Notes: a model not told the origin generated them from the letters alone. Counted from the first letter of the stretch, positions 50,608-60,167 are shown. The stretch: 64,000 nucleotides of DNA from Denitrobaculum tricleocarpae (GCF_007004665.1 NZ_ML660055.1:310001-374000); one strand, 5' to 3'. Numbers and translations: made by a program.

Positions 50608-51294
50608 ATGTTGGATTTCCGTTCGCCGCCGCCGCTCAGCGGTGCTCTCGTAGCGGGCCTCCCCCTGCGTCTGCTCCCGACTCCTCCCCTTGCCTGGTTT
50701 CTGCAGCAGACCGCAGATGCCTTTTGCCGTTTGCATCCAGGCGTTCCCGAGCGCCTTACGGATTACGCCGGCCGCCATCTTCTCCTTGACCCAAGTGATC
50801 TGCCGGTCGCGTTTATCCTGACCTTGACGGACAGCACCCCGCGCATTGCCGCCGTTGGGCAAGACCGGCAAGTCCCTGAAGCCCCCGACGCCTCTGTGCG
50901 CGGCGCATTGGCGGACCTCACCGCACTGCTCGAGGGTGAGGTCGACGGCGATGCACTCTTCTTCTCCCGGCACCTGCAGATTACCGGCGACATGGAGCTG
51001 GTGCTGGCCCTGCGCAACGCACTTGATGACGCGCGTGTGGATCTGCGCCGGATCATCGGCGAGAGCTTCGGGCACGCGGCCCCCTTGGCACGCGCGGCCC
51101 TGGATGCCGCGCTCGGCGGCTACACGCGGCTCGACCGGGGCGTGTCGCTCCTGGGGCGCGCGGTCACAGCAGTCACGCAAGAGCGGCTGGACCGCCAGAG
51201 TTCCGAGATCGAGAAACTGCGTGCGGAAGTCCGCGAATTGCGCACACAAAGACGCCGTCCGGCGACGCAGCGTCAGCGAGAGGATATCTCATGA
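50608..51294 (+). CDS. ubiT: Ubiquinone anaerobic biosynthesis accessory factor UbiT (SCP2 domain)
   Basis: A 228-residue SCP2-type lipid-binding protein: LPLRLLPTPPLAWFLQQTADAFCRLHP, RHLLLDPSDLPVAFILTL and the SCP2 core ALFFSRHLQITGDMELVLALRNALDD. UbiT binds quinone precursors for the O2-independent hydroxylation pathway. A charged helical tail (about 190-228, IEKLRAEVRELRTQRR) extends the usual length. The stop overlaps ubiU as ATGA (51291-51294). FNR box and hairpin repeat upstream. Confidence 0.9.
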   Translation: MLDFRSPPPLSGALVAGLPLRLLPTPPLAWFLQQTADAFCRLHPGVPERLTDYAGRHLLLDPSDLPVAFILTLTDSTPRIAAVGQDRQVPEAPDASVRGALADLTALLEGEVDGDALFFSRHLQITGDMELVLALRNALDDARVDLRRIIGESFGHAAPLARAALDAALGGYTRLDRGVSLLGRAVTAVTQERLDRQSSEIEKLRAEVRELRTQRRRPATQRQREDIS

Positions 51295-52283
51295 GCCTGC
51301 CAAGACTGGAACTGGTCTGCCCGGCGGGAACGCCGGCGGCGCTGGAGGCCGCGGTGGATGCCGGGGCCGATACGGTTTACCTGGGCTTTCGCGACTGCAC
51401 CAACGCCCGGAACTTCCCCGGCCTCAACTTCAGCCGGAAAGAACTGGAGGCCGCCATCGCCTATGCCCATCCGCGCGGCAGCAAGGTCTATCTTGCGATC
51501 AACAGCTTTCCGCAGGCCGGGAACGAAGGCCCCTGGCGCCAGGCCGTGGACGATGCGGCCGGACTTGGCGTCGATGCCATCATTGTCTCGGATATCGGTG
51601 TCCTTGACTATACCGCGCGGCGCCATCCGGATCTCAGGCGCCATCTCTCTGTCCAGGCCTCGGCGGCGCATCCTCTGGCGCTCGCGTACTATCACCGCAA
51701 TTTCGGGATTACCCGCGCGGTGCTGCCGCGCGTCCTCACGGTGCCGCAGGTCAAGGAGATTGCCACCGAGGCGCCGGTCGAGACCGAGGTCTTTGTCTAC
51801 GGCGGTATGTGTCCGATGGCGGAGGGCCGCTGCGCCCTTTCCTCCTACGCGACGGGCCGTTCTCCCAATACCGCCGGTGTCTGCTCGCCCGCCAGCCATG
51901 TCAGGTATGTCCCCGAGGGGGAGCGGGTCCAGGTGCGGCTCGGCGATTTCACCATCAACCGCTTTGAATCGGGGGAACCCTCGGGCTATCCGACCCTCTG
52001 CAAGGGGCGCTTCAAGGCGCGCGGCCATGCCAGTTATCTCTTCGAGGATCCGGTCAGCCTGGATGCCCGGCCCTTGATCCCCGAACTGGCGGCGGCGGGG
52101 GTCAAGGCCCTCAAGATCGAAGGACGCCAACGGGGCCGCGCCTACATTGCCCAGGTTGTCGGGGCCTTGCGCGAGGCGGTCGAAAAGGCCGCCGCGGGGC
52201 GGACGCCCGAAACCACCTCTCTGGCCGCGCTCAGTGAGGGGGGCCGGGGCACCGGTGGCGCTTACAGAAAGGATTGGCGATGA
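51291..52283 (+). CDS. ubiU: Ubiquinone anaerobic biosynthesis protein UbiU (U32 family)
   Basis: A 330-residue U32 peptidase-like protein, start LELVCPAGTPAALEAAVDAGADTVYLGF. The four cluster ligands match E. coli UbiU in spacing: Cys174, Cys181, Cys198 and Cys237 (7, 17 and 39 apart, as in C169, C176, C193, C232), so a 4Fe-4S cluster is expected. With UbiV it hydroxylates the ring without O2, using prephenate as oxygen donor in E. coli. Overlaps ubiV by TGA/ATG (52280-52283). Confidence 0.95.
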   Translation: MSLPRLELVCPAGTPAALEAAVDAGADTVYLGFRDCTNARNFPGLNFSRKELEAAIAYAHPRGSKVYLAINSFPQAGNEGPWRQAVDDAAGLGVDAIIVSDIGVLDYTARRHPDLRRHLSVQASAAHPLALAYYHRNFGITRAVLPRVLTVPQVKEIATEAPVETEVFVYGGMCPMAEGRCALSSYATGRSPNTAGVCSPASHVRYVPEGERVQVRLGDFTINRFESGEPSGYPTLCKGRFKARGHASYLFEDPVSLDARPLIPELAAAGVKALKIEGRQRGRAYIAQVVGALREAVEKAAAGRTPETTSLAALSEGGRGTGGAYRKDWR

Positions 52284-53197
52284 CCACGCTCTTGACCCTT
52301 GGGCCCCTGCTCTATCACTGGCCGGCGGAGGCCTGGCGCGATTTCTATTTTCGTATCGCCGACGAAGCACCTGTCGCCAGCGTCTGCATGGGCGAGGTGG
52401 TCTGCCCCAAGCGCGCACCCTTCACCTTCCCCCTCTATGAGGAAGTGATCGAACGCCTTCAGGCGGCGGGTAAGGAGGTGGTGCTCTCAACCCCGGCGCT
52501 GATCACCGATCACCGCGATCTGGCACTGGTGAAGGATGCCGTGGAGTTGGGCGCCGGCCTGGTCGAGGCCAATGATGTCGCCGCTCTGCCGCTGCTCACC
52601 GGCAAACCCCACGTGATCGGGCCTTACATCAACGTTTACAACGAATCCACGCTCGCCCGCATGGCGGCGGACGGCGCAGTCCGTGTGACCCTGCCTGCCG
52701 AACTCCCGGCGGCCTCGATCGGCAAACTTGCAGAACAGGACTCAGCGGCAATCGGAATGCCGGAGATTGGAATGCCGATGATCGAAATACAGGTCTTCGG
52801 GCGCTGGCCGCTGGCTATCTCGGCCCGCTGCTACCATGCCCGTGCCTACGAACGGAGCAAGGACGGGTGCCTTTACGCCTGCGGTGAGGATCCTGACGGT
52901 CTGCCGGTCGAAACCCTGGACGACGAGCCTTTTCTGGTGGTCAACGGCGTGCAAACCCAATCCGCCTCCTACGGCTGCCTTCTCAACGAGCTCGATCTCT
53001 TAAAAGCCTGCGGCGTCCGTCGTTTCCGCCTTTCACCCCAGACAATCGGCATGATCGAAGTCGCCCGGCTCTTCAGGGACCGGCTGGATGGGCGGATCGA
53101 CCGGGAAGAAGCAAGCGTGGCTCTCAGGCAACTGGCGGGCCACACCGCCCTGTCCAACGGTTTTTTTCATGGCCGTGAAGGGGCGCAGTTCGTCTGA
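52280..53197 (+). CDS. ubiV: Ubiquinone anaerobic biosynthesis protein UbiV (U32 family)
   Basis: A 305-residue partner of UbiU. The 4Fe-4S ligands are Cys42, Cys184, Cys197 and Cys201, with the same 13 and 4 spacing as C180, C193, C197 of E. coli UbiV. ATG 52280 overlaps the ubiU stop; a TTG at 52274 is less likely. A 15-nt repeat (AIGMP-EIGMP) lies shortly before Cys184; total length up to that Cys is near the E. coli value, so it replaces and does not add sequence. A second copy of the hairpin repeat follows the gene. Confidence 0.95.
   Translation: MTTLLTLGPLLYHWPAEAWRDFYFRIADEAPVASVCMGEVVCPKRAPFTFPLYEEVIERLQAAGKEVVLSTPALITDHRDLALVKDAVELGAGLVEANDVAALPLLTGKPHVIGPYINVYNESTLARMAADGAVRVTLPAELPAASIGKLAEQDSAAIGMPEIGMPMIEIQVFGRWPLAISARCYHARAYERSKDGCLYACGEDPDGLPVETLDDEPFLVVNGVQTQSASYGCLLNELDLLKACGVRRFRLSPQTIGMIEVARLFRDRLDGRIDREEASVALRQLAGHTALSNGFFHGREGAQFV
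52748..52792 (+). repeat. 15-nt in-frame tandem repeat in ubiV
   Basis: GCAATCGGAATGCCG, GAGATTGGAATGCCG and a more diverged third unit, encoding AIGMP, EIGMP, MIEIQ. Confidence 0.75.
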
Positions 53198-53205
53198 CCA
53201 CAGCT

Positions 53206-53343
53206 TAGAGCGCGTCATGTTTTAACGGAAACACTCTGTGTTTTCGCTAAAACATGTGAACCCGCTCTACATCTTACAATAAGAGCAGATTCACCGGTAC
53301 GACGGATCGCCGAGGGCGATTCCATCTAAACCGGACCTGCTCT
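53206..53343 (+). repeat. Dispersed two-hairpin repeat, copy 2 (downstream of ubiV)
   Basis: Hairpin one (53206-53269): TAGAGCG/CGCTCTA ends, CATGTTTTA/TAAAACATG, and AAACAC/GTGTTT at the tip. Hairpin two (53282-53343): AGAGCAG/CTGCTCT, CCGGT/ACCGG, ATCGCC/GGCGAT. Direct orientation relative to copy 1. Confidence 0.85.
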
Positions 53344-53362
53344 GGAGCGGGAAAACACCCGG

Positions 53363-54703
53363 TCAGTCGGACACAACCACCAGATCGAGCGGCCGGCTGA
53401 TGCCGTCGACCTCAACTTCGGGCAGGGTTCGCTTTTCAAGGGCCGGCACATAGCCCTGTTCCAGGGCCAGACGGTAGGTTTCCGCGTCGGCAACGATGCG
53501 CGTGCCGGCCTGCTTGTTGTATTTCTCCAGCTTGGCGGAGAGGTTCACGGCATCGCCGATCACGGTGTACTCGAGCCGGGTTTCGTCGCCGACCGCTCCG
53601 AAGAGGATCTGGCCCGTGGCGACCGAACCGTTAATCTCGGGGCAGTACTCGCCCGCGGCGCCCCGTTCCGCGTGCCAGCGTTGGGCGGCGGCCCCCACAT
53701 CGTCCAACGCCCGCATGGCATCGGCGGCAAAGGTCTGCGACGGCCTGGAGGCGCCGAAAGTCGCCATAATGCCATCGCCCATAAACTTGTCGATACTGCC
53801 ACCGTGTTTCTGGATCAGTGGCACCATGCGCTGCTGATATTCCGCCAGTACGCCCATCACAACGGAAGGTTCCGCCTGGCTGGCCATGCGGGTGAAGCCG
53901 CGCATGTCCAGATTGACGATCGCCGCCTGACGCATCTCGCCGGTGCCTGCGGCCACGCCTTGATCCGTGGCCGTGATCTTGGCGGCAATCTCGGGTGCGA
54001 AAAAGCGGGAGAGTTCCTTGGCCGCCAGTCCCTCGCTGACCGAGCGGACCAGAAGCGCCCGTCCCCGGCGCAGGGCCACCGCCAGAATCACCGAAACCAG
54101 CAGGATGGAGATGATCTTGTCGAACTCCGCGCCCAGGAGGATGGTGTTCGAGGTCATGTACTGCACATAGTCGCGGGTGATCATGGTGTCGGTCGGATCG
54201 ACTTCGATCACATAAAGAATCAGGATTCCCCAGCCGGCCGCGGCCACCAGCCCGGCCAGCAGCACGAAGCGTGCCTCGAAGCGCAGGGCACGCAGGGCAA
54301 TAAAGATGAAGACATAGAGCAGGGTCGGCGCCTTGAGATAGAAGGACGCGGGCTGCTCATATTGCAGATGGAAGCTCCAGATCAACACCATCAGCAGGGT
54401 CATATCGAAAAAGACCGAGACGGCGAGCGACCAGGATGGCAGACGCGCCCTGTGGGCCCAGACGATACGAATGATGGTCAGCAGAAGATAGATCGACAGA
54501 GCCCAGGGGACGGGTGCGAACTCCGCGTCCTCGGCAAAGACCTTGGGGGACAGGAAGTAAAGCATGCCGAAAACCAGCACGACGGAGAGCTGCACCCAGC
54601 CGATCAGGCGCTCGGTCGCGTCTTCCTGATCGCGAATAGCCTGACTGACCCTCTCGGGTAGCTCCGGTTCACCGGATTTACGCAGCCATTGGGTAATTCT
54701 CAA
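53363..54703 (-). CDS. Membrane class III adenylate/guanylate cyclase
   Basis: A 446-residue protein: about six N-terminal helices (from about residue 35 to 215), a short linker, and a class III cyclase domain with both metal Asp (IVNLDMRGFTRM and DKFMGDGIMATFG). Base recognition Asp is present in TVIGDAVNLSAKLEK, but the transition-state Arg of the NxxxR motif is Lys (NLSAK), so activity may be lower or altered. It probably makes cAMP at the inner membrane. Divergent cyclase 60201 and a cNMP-binding protein (32917) are also in the window. Confidence 0.88.
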   Translation of the reverse strand: MRITQWLRKSGEPELPERVSQAIRDQEDATERLIGWVQLSVVLVFGMLYFLSPKVFAEDAEFAPVPWALSIYLLLTIIRIVWAHRARLPSWSLAVSVFFDMTLLMVLIWSFHLQYEQPASFYLKAPTLLYVFIFIALRALRFEARFVLLAGLVAAAGWGILILYVIEVDPTDTMITRDYVQYMTSNTILLGAEFDKIISILLVSVILAVALRRGRALLVRSVSEGLAAKELSRFFAPEIAAKITATDQGVAAGTGEMRQAAIVNLDMRGFTRMASQAEPSVVMGVLAEYQQRMVPLIQKHGGSIDKFMGDGIMATFGASRPSQTFAADAMRALDDVGAAAQRWHAERGAAGEYCPEINGSVATGQILFGAVGDETRLEYTVIGDAVNLSAKLEKYNKQAGTRIVADAETYRLALEQGYVPALEKRTLPEVEVDGISRPLDLVVVSD

Positions 54704-54959
54704 GTGATCCGCCTGTTCCGCCCGGCTCCAATCGGCTCGAAGCCAAGAGCTGTTTCATGGCCTAAAAATGCCGCATCGAGCGTCGCACTGTCTCAGAAGT
54801 ATGACAAATAAACACTTTCAAGGTCGTTACATGCCAGGAAGGCAGTTTAAGACTCGTTCCTCTATCCTGAAGTATAACTCCGGCACCCGATCACTGGGCG
54901 TCAGTTTGTCGTGATTTTGCGTGACCGCCGGATTTTCGGCCAGGTTGTCACCAAGCGCT
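54704..54959. other. Gap between the cyclase and methyltransferase genes
   Basis: About 255 bases without a supported gene; it should hold the cyclase promoter. Confidence 0.4.
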
Positions 54960-55913
54960 TCAGCCCACAGCGTCGCAGGTCTTGCGCAACCAGAAGGCCG
55001 ACTCAATCGCTTCGGTGGGCATTTCCAGGCCACCTGCGGCAGAAGCGGCCACCTCCTCCGCCATCCGGCTGACGGCAAAGTGACAGGCGAAAACCGCTTC
55101 CCAGCCGCCGGACCCCAGCAACGGAAGCACCCCGAGCTGTTCGTTGTATCCCCGCCAATCCCAGGCGGCCGGATAGTCGTCAGGCAGAAAGACGTCGTGG
55201 ATCTGAACCAGCACCCCGGCGGGCAGCGCCGGCAGAACCTGACCGAACAGCACGTCCACATCGCTGCCGGGCATGAGGATGTGGCTGGAATCGATCATCA
55301 GAAAATCGCCTGCTTCGAGTTGTTCGAAGAGCCCGGTCCCGGCCTCATGCAGGGTTTTGCGGACCAGGTTCACCGGCAGGCTGCCCAGATCCGCCCGTGG
55401 CGCCGGATCAATGGCCGTGACCTGCGTGTCGAGCCCGCCATCCGCGATGGCACGGGCGACGAAGCGTGTCGAGTGCCCTGATCCGACCTCAATGATGCGT
55501 TTGGGCGCATGCGCGCGCACCAGACAGTAAGCTGCCGCGGCGTCCAGACGCGGGAACCAGGACTGGTTCCAGCGCGGCTGCGGCGGCGGATCTGCGCCGA
55601 TCCGCGCAAAGTCATCCGCGTAGGGCGCCATTGAAGCAAGGAACTCGGCAAAAACCGGGCGGGACTGCTCCAGGAGGCGCTCGATAGCGGCATAGGACGC
55701 CCGCTCTCCCGCGTCGGGCAGGCTTTCGGCATAGCGATAGGGAATGAAAAAGCCGCGCCGGGCTATGTTGAAGAGCGTCATCAGCCCGAACCAAAGACGC
55801 CGGCGGCGAATCCGGCCGGAAAGCTTTGGTTTTGCTGAGTCTTGAAGAGCGCTCTGTGGTCCCGGGGAAGGTGACGGTTTGGGACCAGGGGCCGAAGCTG
55901 TCTGAGGTGTCAC
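54960..55913 (-). CDS. Class I SAM-dependent methyltransferase (methyltransferase 24-like)
   Basis: A 317-residue protein with a Pro-rich N-terminus, motif I KRIIEVGSGHSTRFVARAI (about residue 138), VTAIDPAPR as motif II acid, FLMIDSSH and VQIHDVFLPDDYP later. This pattern fits the methyltransferase 24 family, which modifies sugars and small molecules. GTG 55913 overlaps the upstream MBL stop (GTGA), so the two are translated together. Confidence 0.82.
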   Translation of the reverse strand: MTPQTASAPGPKPSPSPGPQSALQDSAKPKLSGRIRRRRLWFGLMTLFNIARRGFFIPYRYAESLPDAGERASYAAIERLLEQSRPVFAEFLASMAPYADDFARIGADPPPQPRWNQSWFPRLDAAAAYCLVRAHAPKRIIEVGSGHSTRFVARAIADGGLDTQVTAIDPAPRADLGSLPVNLVRKTLHEAGTGLFEQLEAGDFLMIDSSHILMPGSDVDVLFGQVLPALPAGVLVQIHDVFLPDDYPAAWDWRGYNEQLGVLPLLGSGGWEAVFACHFAVSRMAEEVAASAAGGLEMPTEAIESAFWLRKTCDAVG

Positions 55914-56743
55914 GGATGCAGGACCATGCCTTCCTGGGCCACGACGGACCCCGGACGGGCCTCCTCCGCCTCCTTCGCAACCAGATCCATGAAGTTGTCA
56001 TCATGGGCCGGATCATGGTGGAAGATCACCAGCTGCCGGACGGCGGCCGCGTTGCAAAGCCGCATACCCTCCTGCCAGGTCGAATGCCCCCAGGTCTTGA
56101 AGCGGGGAAACTCCTCGTCCGTATAGCTGCAGTCGTAGATCATGATATCGGCCCCCTCGATCAGCTCCAGGATATTGCGATCAAGCTGGCCCTCGGTGTG
56201 TTCGGTATCCGTCACGTAGCAGATGGATTTTCCGCCATATTCCACCCGGTAGCCGGTCGCGCCGTTGGGATGGTTCAAAGGCGCGGTCCGAATGCGCACC
56301 CCGGGCCGGGGCTCCAGGATGTCGCCGGAATAAAAATCGTGGAAGGTCACGTTTGCCGCGAAGATCTTGGGCGGTACGGGAAACAGCGGCGCACTCATGA
56401 ACTGGCAGAGCACGTCATGCAGGCTGTGTTCCGGCTGCAGATGGCCGGCCCAGTAGCGGACGCGATTCCGCTTGTTGAAGTTGGGCTTGAAGAACGGCAG
56501 GCCGATGATGTGATCATGGTGGGTGTGGGTCAGGAAAATGTCGGCCTCGACCTCGGACATCCTGCAAAGGCTCTCACCGAACGGCCGCAAGCCCGTGCCG
56601 GCGTCGAAGATCAGCACATGTTCGCCGCAACGCACCTCCAGGCAGGAGGTATTGCCGCCATAACGCTTATGGGCCGGGCCGGGACAGGCAATCGAGCCGC
56701 GAACCCCCCAGAAGCGGACGTAAAAATCAGATTCTTCAGCCAA
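55910..56743 (-). CDS. MBL-fold metallo-hydrolase, FWGVRGS type
   Basis: A 277-residue metallo-beta-lactamase fold enzyme: opening FWGVRGSIACPGPAHKRYGGNTSCLEV, metal motif LTHTHHDHIIGLPFF, VTDTEHTEG and a late His in LVIFHHDPAHDD. The subgroup is often found with cyclic nucleotide signalling domains, so a cyclic phosphodiesterase role is possible but unproved. Co-translated with the methyltransferase, and near two class III cyclase genes. Confidence 0.85.
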   Translation of the reverse strand: MAEESDFYVRFWGVRGSIACPGPAHKRYGGNTSCLEVRCGEHVLIFDAGTGLRPFGESLCRMSEVEADIFLTHTHHDHIIGLPFFKPNFNKRNRVRYWAGHLQPEHSLHDVLCQFMSAPLFPVPPKIFAANVTFHDFYSGDILEPRPGVRIRTAPLNHPNGATGYRVEYGGKSICYVTDTEHTEGQLDRNILELIEGADIMIYDCSYTDEEFPRFKTWGHSTWQEGMRLCNAAAVRQLVIFHHDPAHDDNFMDLVAKEAEEARPGSVVAQEGMVLHP

Positions 56744-56888
56744 ATCGACAGTCTTCCTTTCAGCCCTTAAACATATTTAGGCGAGAGAAAGACGCTTCCC
56801 AAGACAAATTTGGCAAAAATGTGGCGGGAGCGGCATTAATGCCCCAGCAAGACCGGATTTTGAGGGAGCGTGTCGATCAGGTCACTCG

Positions 56889-57584
56889 TTAGGGCACAAG
56901 TCTGTAGCCGCCCGGTTCCGTGACCAGGATCTCCGCGTTCGAAGGATCCGCCTCGATTTTCTGGCGCAGGCGATAGACGTGGGTTTCCAGGGTATGGGTG
57001 GTCACCCCGGCGTTGTAGCCCCAGACCTCGTTGAGCAGGACATCGCGGCCGACCACTTTGCTGCCGTTGCGGTAAAGGTACTTCAGGATCGAGGTTTCCT
57101 TCTCGGTCAGGCGCACCTTGCGTTGCGTCTCACCGTGGATCAGGACCTTTGCGCTCGGACGGAAGGTGTAGGGGCCGATCGTAAAGACCGCGTCCTCGCT
57201 CTGCTCATGCTGGCGCAGCTGCGCGCGCAAGCGTGCGAGCAACACCCCGAGGCGGAAAGGCTTGGTGACGTAATCGTTTGCGCCCGCGTCGAGCCCAAGG
57301 ATGGTATCGGCATCGGACTCCGCGGCGGTCAGCATGATGACCGGCGATTTGACCCCGTTGCGGCGCAACAGACGGCAAACCTCCCGGCCGTCCATATCCG
57401 GCAGGCCCACGTCCAGCAGGATCGCGTCGAAGTGATCGTTCTTGGTAATGTCGATGGCCGCCGCACCGGTATCGACCTCGATGGTCTCAAACTCTTCGTG
57501 CAGGCGCAGCTGTTCGCCCAAGGACTGACGGAGTGGATCGTCGTCGTCCACCAGGAGAATCTTCTTACCGACTGCTGCCACCAT
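56889..57584 (-). CDS. OmpR/PhoB family response regulator
   Basis: A 231-residue regulator: receiver with acidic pocket ILLVDDDDPLRQSL, phosphate-accepting Asp in DAILLDVGLPDMDG, Lys in GANDYVTKPFRL, and an OmpR-type winged helix (RLTEKETSILKYLYRN, GYNAGVTTHTLETHVYRLRQKIE). ATG 57584 is used; GTG 57623 would add 13 residues. No histidine kinase gene is beside it, so it is an orphan in this window. Confidence 0.9.
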   Translation of the reverse strand: MVAAVGKKILLVDDDDPLRQSLGEQLRLHEEFETIEVDTGAAAIDITKNDHFDAILLDVGLPDMDGREVCRLLRRNGVKSPVIMLTAAESDADTILGLDAGANDYVTKPFRLGVLLARLRAQLRQHEQSEDAVFTIGPYTFRPSAKVLIHGETQRKVRLTEKETSILKYLYRNGSKVVGRDVLLNEVWGYNAGVTTHTLETHVYRLRQKIEADPSNAEILVTEPGGYRLVP

Positions 57585-57811
57585 GGATGACGCCCCTCTG
57601 TATTCTTTTCCCTGAGATACCACTGCAAGAGACCCTATTCAAGCAAGCGACTCAGGTATCTGCGGTAAATCAATGATCTTTATTCCGGATAGCGGCTTCA
57701 TTTCAGTGGGTTCGGAAGTCAAAACTGCAAGAAGCCAAGGATTATCTCCTGTTGCATACTGGATGCTGCAGGGTAATTAGGGCCGCCGGCTTTCCCGTTT
57801 CAATAGTTACA

Positions 57812-58696
57812 TCACGAAGAAGTCAGTTCCAGGAGTGCCAGATACAAGGGGTGGTCCCTTTCACCCAGCCGATCGGCCGCGGAAAAATGATTGTCTCCGG
57901 GCAGGTCAATGACCTGACAGGACAGGCCTTTTTGGCGCCAGGCCTCCACGTAAACGCCTTGCTGGCGAATGAACTCGGCGGTCTCATCCGAACCCACGGC
58001 GCAAATCAGAGGCGCGGCGGCGGCGGGCACATTCGTCAAGGGGCTGAAGCTCTCGACGACCCGCGGGGCGATCTGAAGCTCCTCCTGCTGAAAGCTCAGG
58101 GCCACGGGCGCAAGGTCATATACGCCCGAAACCGAGCAGCCGCCCTTGATCACCTCGGGTGACAGGTCGTAGGCCGCCGTCCAGGCCGGATTGACCGCCA
58201 TGGCCGCCAGATGCCCGCCCGCGGAATGGCCGGCGACGTAAAGGCCGCTCGGATCCAGATCGTATTCCCCGGCCCGGCGGACCAGCCACGCCAATCCGCG
58301 ATGGACCTGAGCGACCATCTCGCCGATATCGGCCTTGGGGGATAAATCATAGTTCAAGGAGGCAAACGCGATTCCGCGCTCCAGATAGGCCGGCGCGAGA
58401 TAGCTGAAATCGCCCTTGTCCAGCGATTTCCAATAACCGCCGTGGATGAAGGCGAGCAGCGGCGTTTTCCCCGGTCGTTGCGCCCGCTCCTCGCCACCGG
58501 GCAAAAAAAGATCCAGCTTTTGGCCCGGCGTGTCCCCGTACGCGAGGTCGCTGTGACAATTGTACGTCTTTCTGACATGCAAAGAGTCCGCCGCCCATCG
58601 ATCGAAGTAGCTTTGATGCTCGGGCCAGCGTCCCCGCAGATTCATTTCGCGGTCCAACTGGACCTGGTCGTACTCCAAAAAGACCTTCCCGCTCAT
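57812..58696 (-). CDS. Alpha/beta hydrolase (kynurenine formamidase / HSL-like)
   Basis: A 294-residue esterase fold: oxyanion hole HGGYW in LLAFIHGGYWKSLDKGDFSYLAP, nucleophile GHSAGGH in LYVAGHSAGGHLAAM, a late acid and the His in LPGDNHFSAADRL. The opening FLEYDQVQLDREMNLRGRWPEHQSYFDRWAADS suits the formamidase-like group that includes KynB-type and arylformamidase enzymes. ATG 58696 is the family start. Substrate uncertain; alone on its strand. Confidence 0.83.
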   Translation of the reverse strand: MSGKVFLEYDQVQLDREMNLRGRWPEHQSYFDRWAADSLHVRKTYNCHSDLAYGDTPGQKLDLFLPGGEERAQRPGKTPLLAFIHGGYWKSLDKGDFSYLAPAYLERGIAFASLNYDLSPKADIGEMVAQVHRGLAWLVRRAGEYDLDPSGLYVAGHSAGGHLAAMAVNPAWTAAYDLSPEVIKGGCSVSGVYDLAPVALSFQQEELQIAPRVVESFSPLTNVPAAAAPLICAVGSDETAEFIRQQGVYVEAWRQKGLSCQVIDLPGDNHFSAADRLGERDHPLYLALLELTSS

Positions 58697-58958
58697 GGCG
58701 CCCCTTTTCTCTTCACCCTTTGCGTTGCTTGCAAGACCCCTTGCAAAACCAAGGTCTTGCCATATCATTGTGGGTCCCGGCAGCGCTTGCTCCAGGGCCA
58801 CCGGGCCCCATGTTAATGGCCAAAGACAAAGCGCGACAATCGATTAGCGAAAATCAACTGTCTCTTGACCTGACAGGCGGAGGGTGACATGACGCGGTAA
58901 AAGCGGATTGTTTCCTCTTATGTGAAGAAAACCGTGAAACAGGCCCCAGCGAACGAAG

Positions 58959-60167
58959 ATGTCTGAATTGGTTGCCGAAAATGTCCCCATCGCTGCCAGC
59001 GCGCTGCAGTCCGTTGACCGGGCTATTGCCGACTTGCGCCGGGGGGCCTGCGTGCTTGTCTATACAGGTGACGGCTTTGCGGCGTTGGTGCAATCGGCCG
59101 AGACTCTGTGCGACGCAACCCTCTCGCAGCTGCGCAGCCTGACTGCGGAGTCCAGCGGTTCGATCGATACCACGCCGCGCCTGCTCTTGACCGCGCGGCG
59201 CGCAGCCGCGGTCGGTTTTGACGAAGCCCGAAGTCTGATTCCGGTCAGCGGGGTCTTTGCCCTGTCTCTTGACAGCGATGCCATCGAAGCGAGCACGATT
59301 CAGTCGCTCGCCGACCCGACGGACGAACCCGGTTATGATGTGGAGGTGCTCCGCCCGCGCGTCACCCCTGCCCCGGCCGCCCTGAGCGAAAGCGCAATCG
59401 ATCTGACCAAGCTCGCACGGCTGCTTCCGGCGGCCATCATTGCCCAGGTCGCAATCGGCGCGGGTGCAGCAGCCAACAGCCAGACTCTTCCGGTCAAGGT
59501 GATCAGGGACTGGGCCGGCCGGCACGATCTTCTAAGCGTCTCGACGGAGGATATCGCTGACTACAGGCTGGGTGCCGCAAAGGCCCTAACCAAGGTTGCT
59601 GCCGCAAAGATTCCCCTGGACCACGCTGAAAACACACGCGTTGTGGCCTTTCGGCCCAACGACGGCGGCATCGAGCACCTGGCCTTGATTATCGGCGAAC
59701 CCGACCCTTCAGCACCCGTGCTGGCCCGCATGCATTCGGAGTGTTTTACCGGCGATTTGCTGGGCAGTCTGCGCTGTGACTGCGGCGATCAACTGCGCGG
59801 TGCGATCCGAACCATGGGCGAGGTCGGATCAGGCATCCTGCTCTACCTCTCCCAGGAAGGCCGCGGAATTGGCCTGATCAACAAACTGCGCGCCTATGAA
59901 CTGCAGGACCGGGGCGCCGATACCGCCGAAGCCAACGAACAACTGGGCTTTGACGCTGACGAGCGCATCTACCTGCCCGCGGCGGAGATGCTGCGCCAGC
60001 TTGGCTTTAAAAGAGTCCGGCTTTTGACCAATAATCCCCAGAAAGTCAGTGCACTGGCACGCTGCGGTATCTCCGTGGAGGAACGGGTCGCGCACCATTT
60101 TCCCTCGAACGGTCATAACCAGTTCTATCTGGAAACCAAGGCAGCGCGCTTTGGCCACTATCTGTAA
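58959..60167 (+). CDS. ribA: GTP cyclohydrolase II with degenerate RibB-like N-domain
   Basis: A 402-residue protein. The C-terminal half is a full GTP cyclohydrolase II: zinc site in HSECFTGDLLGSLRCDCGDQLRGA, then LLYLSQEGRGIGLINKLRAYELQ and VRLLTNNPQKVSAL. It opens GTP in the first step of riboflavin synthesis. The N-terminal 180 residues align in shape to DHBP synthase (RibB), but lack its acidic metal motif, so that reaction is not expected; this two-part form is usual in alphaproteobacteria. No FMN riboswitch was seen upstream. Convergent with the cyclase after it. Confidence 0.92.
   Translation: MSELVAENVPIAASALQSVDRAIADLRRGACVLVYTGDGFAALVQSAETLCDATLSQLRSLTAESSGSIDTTPRLLLTARRAAAVGFDEARSLIPVSGVFALSLDSDAIEASTIQSLADPTDEPGYDVEVLRPRVTPAPAALSESAIDLTKLARLLPAAIIAQVAIGAGAAANSQTLPVKVIRDWAGRHDLLSVSTEDIADYRLGAAKALTKVAAAKIPLDHAENTRVVAFRPNDGGIEHLALIIGEPDPSAPVLARMHSECFTGDLLGSLRCDCGDQLRGAIRTMGEVGSGILLYLSQEGRGIGLINKLRAYELQDRGADTAEANEQLGFDADERIYLPAAEMLRQLGFKRVRLLTNNPQKVSALARCGISVEERVAHHFPSNGHNQFYLETKAARFGHYL

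Noticed and set aside
58802-58958. FMN riboswitch ahead of ribA
   Set aside because: The conserved FMN-box sequence is absent from the 157 bases before the gene.
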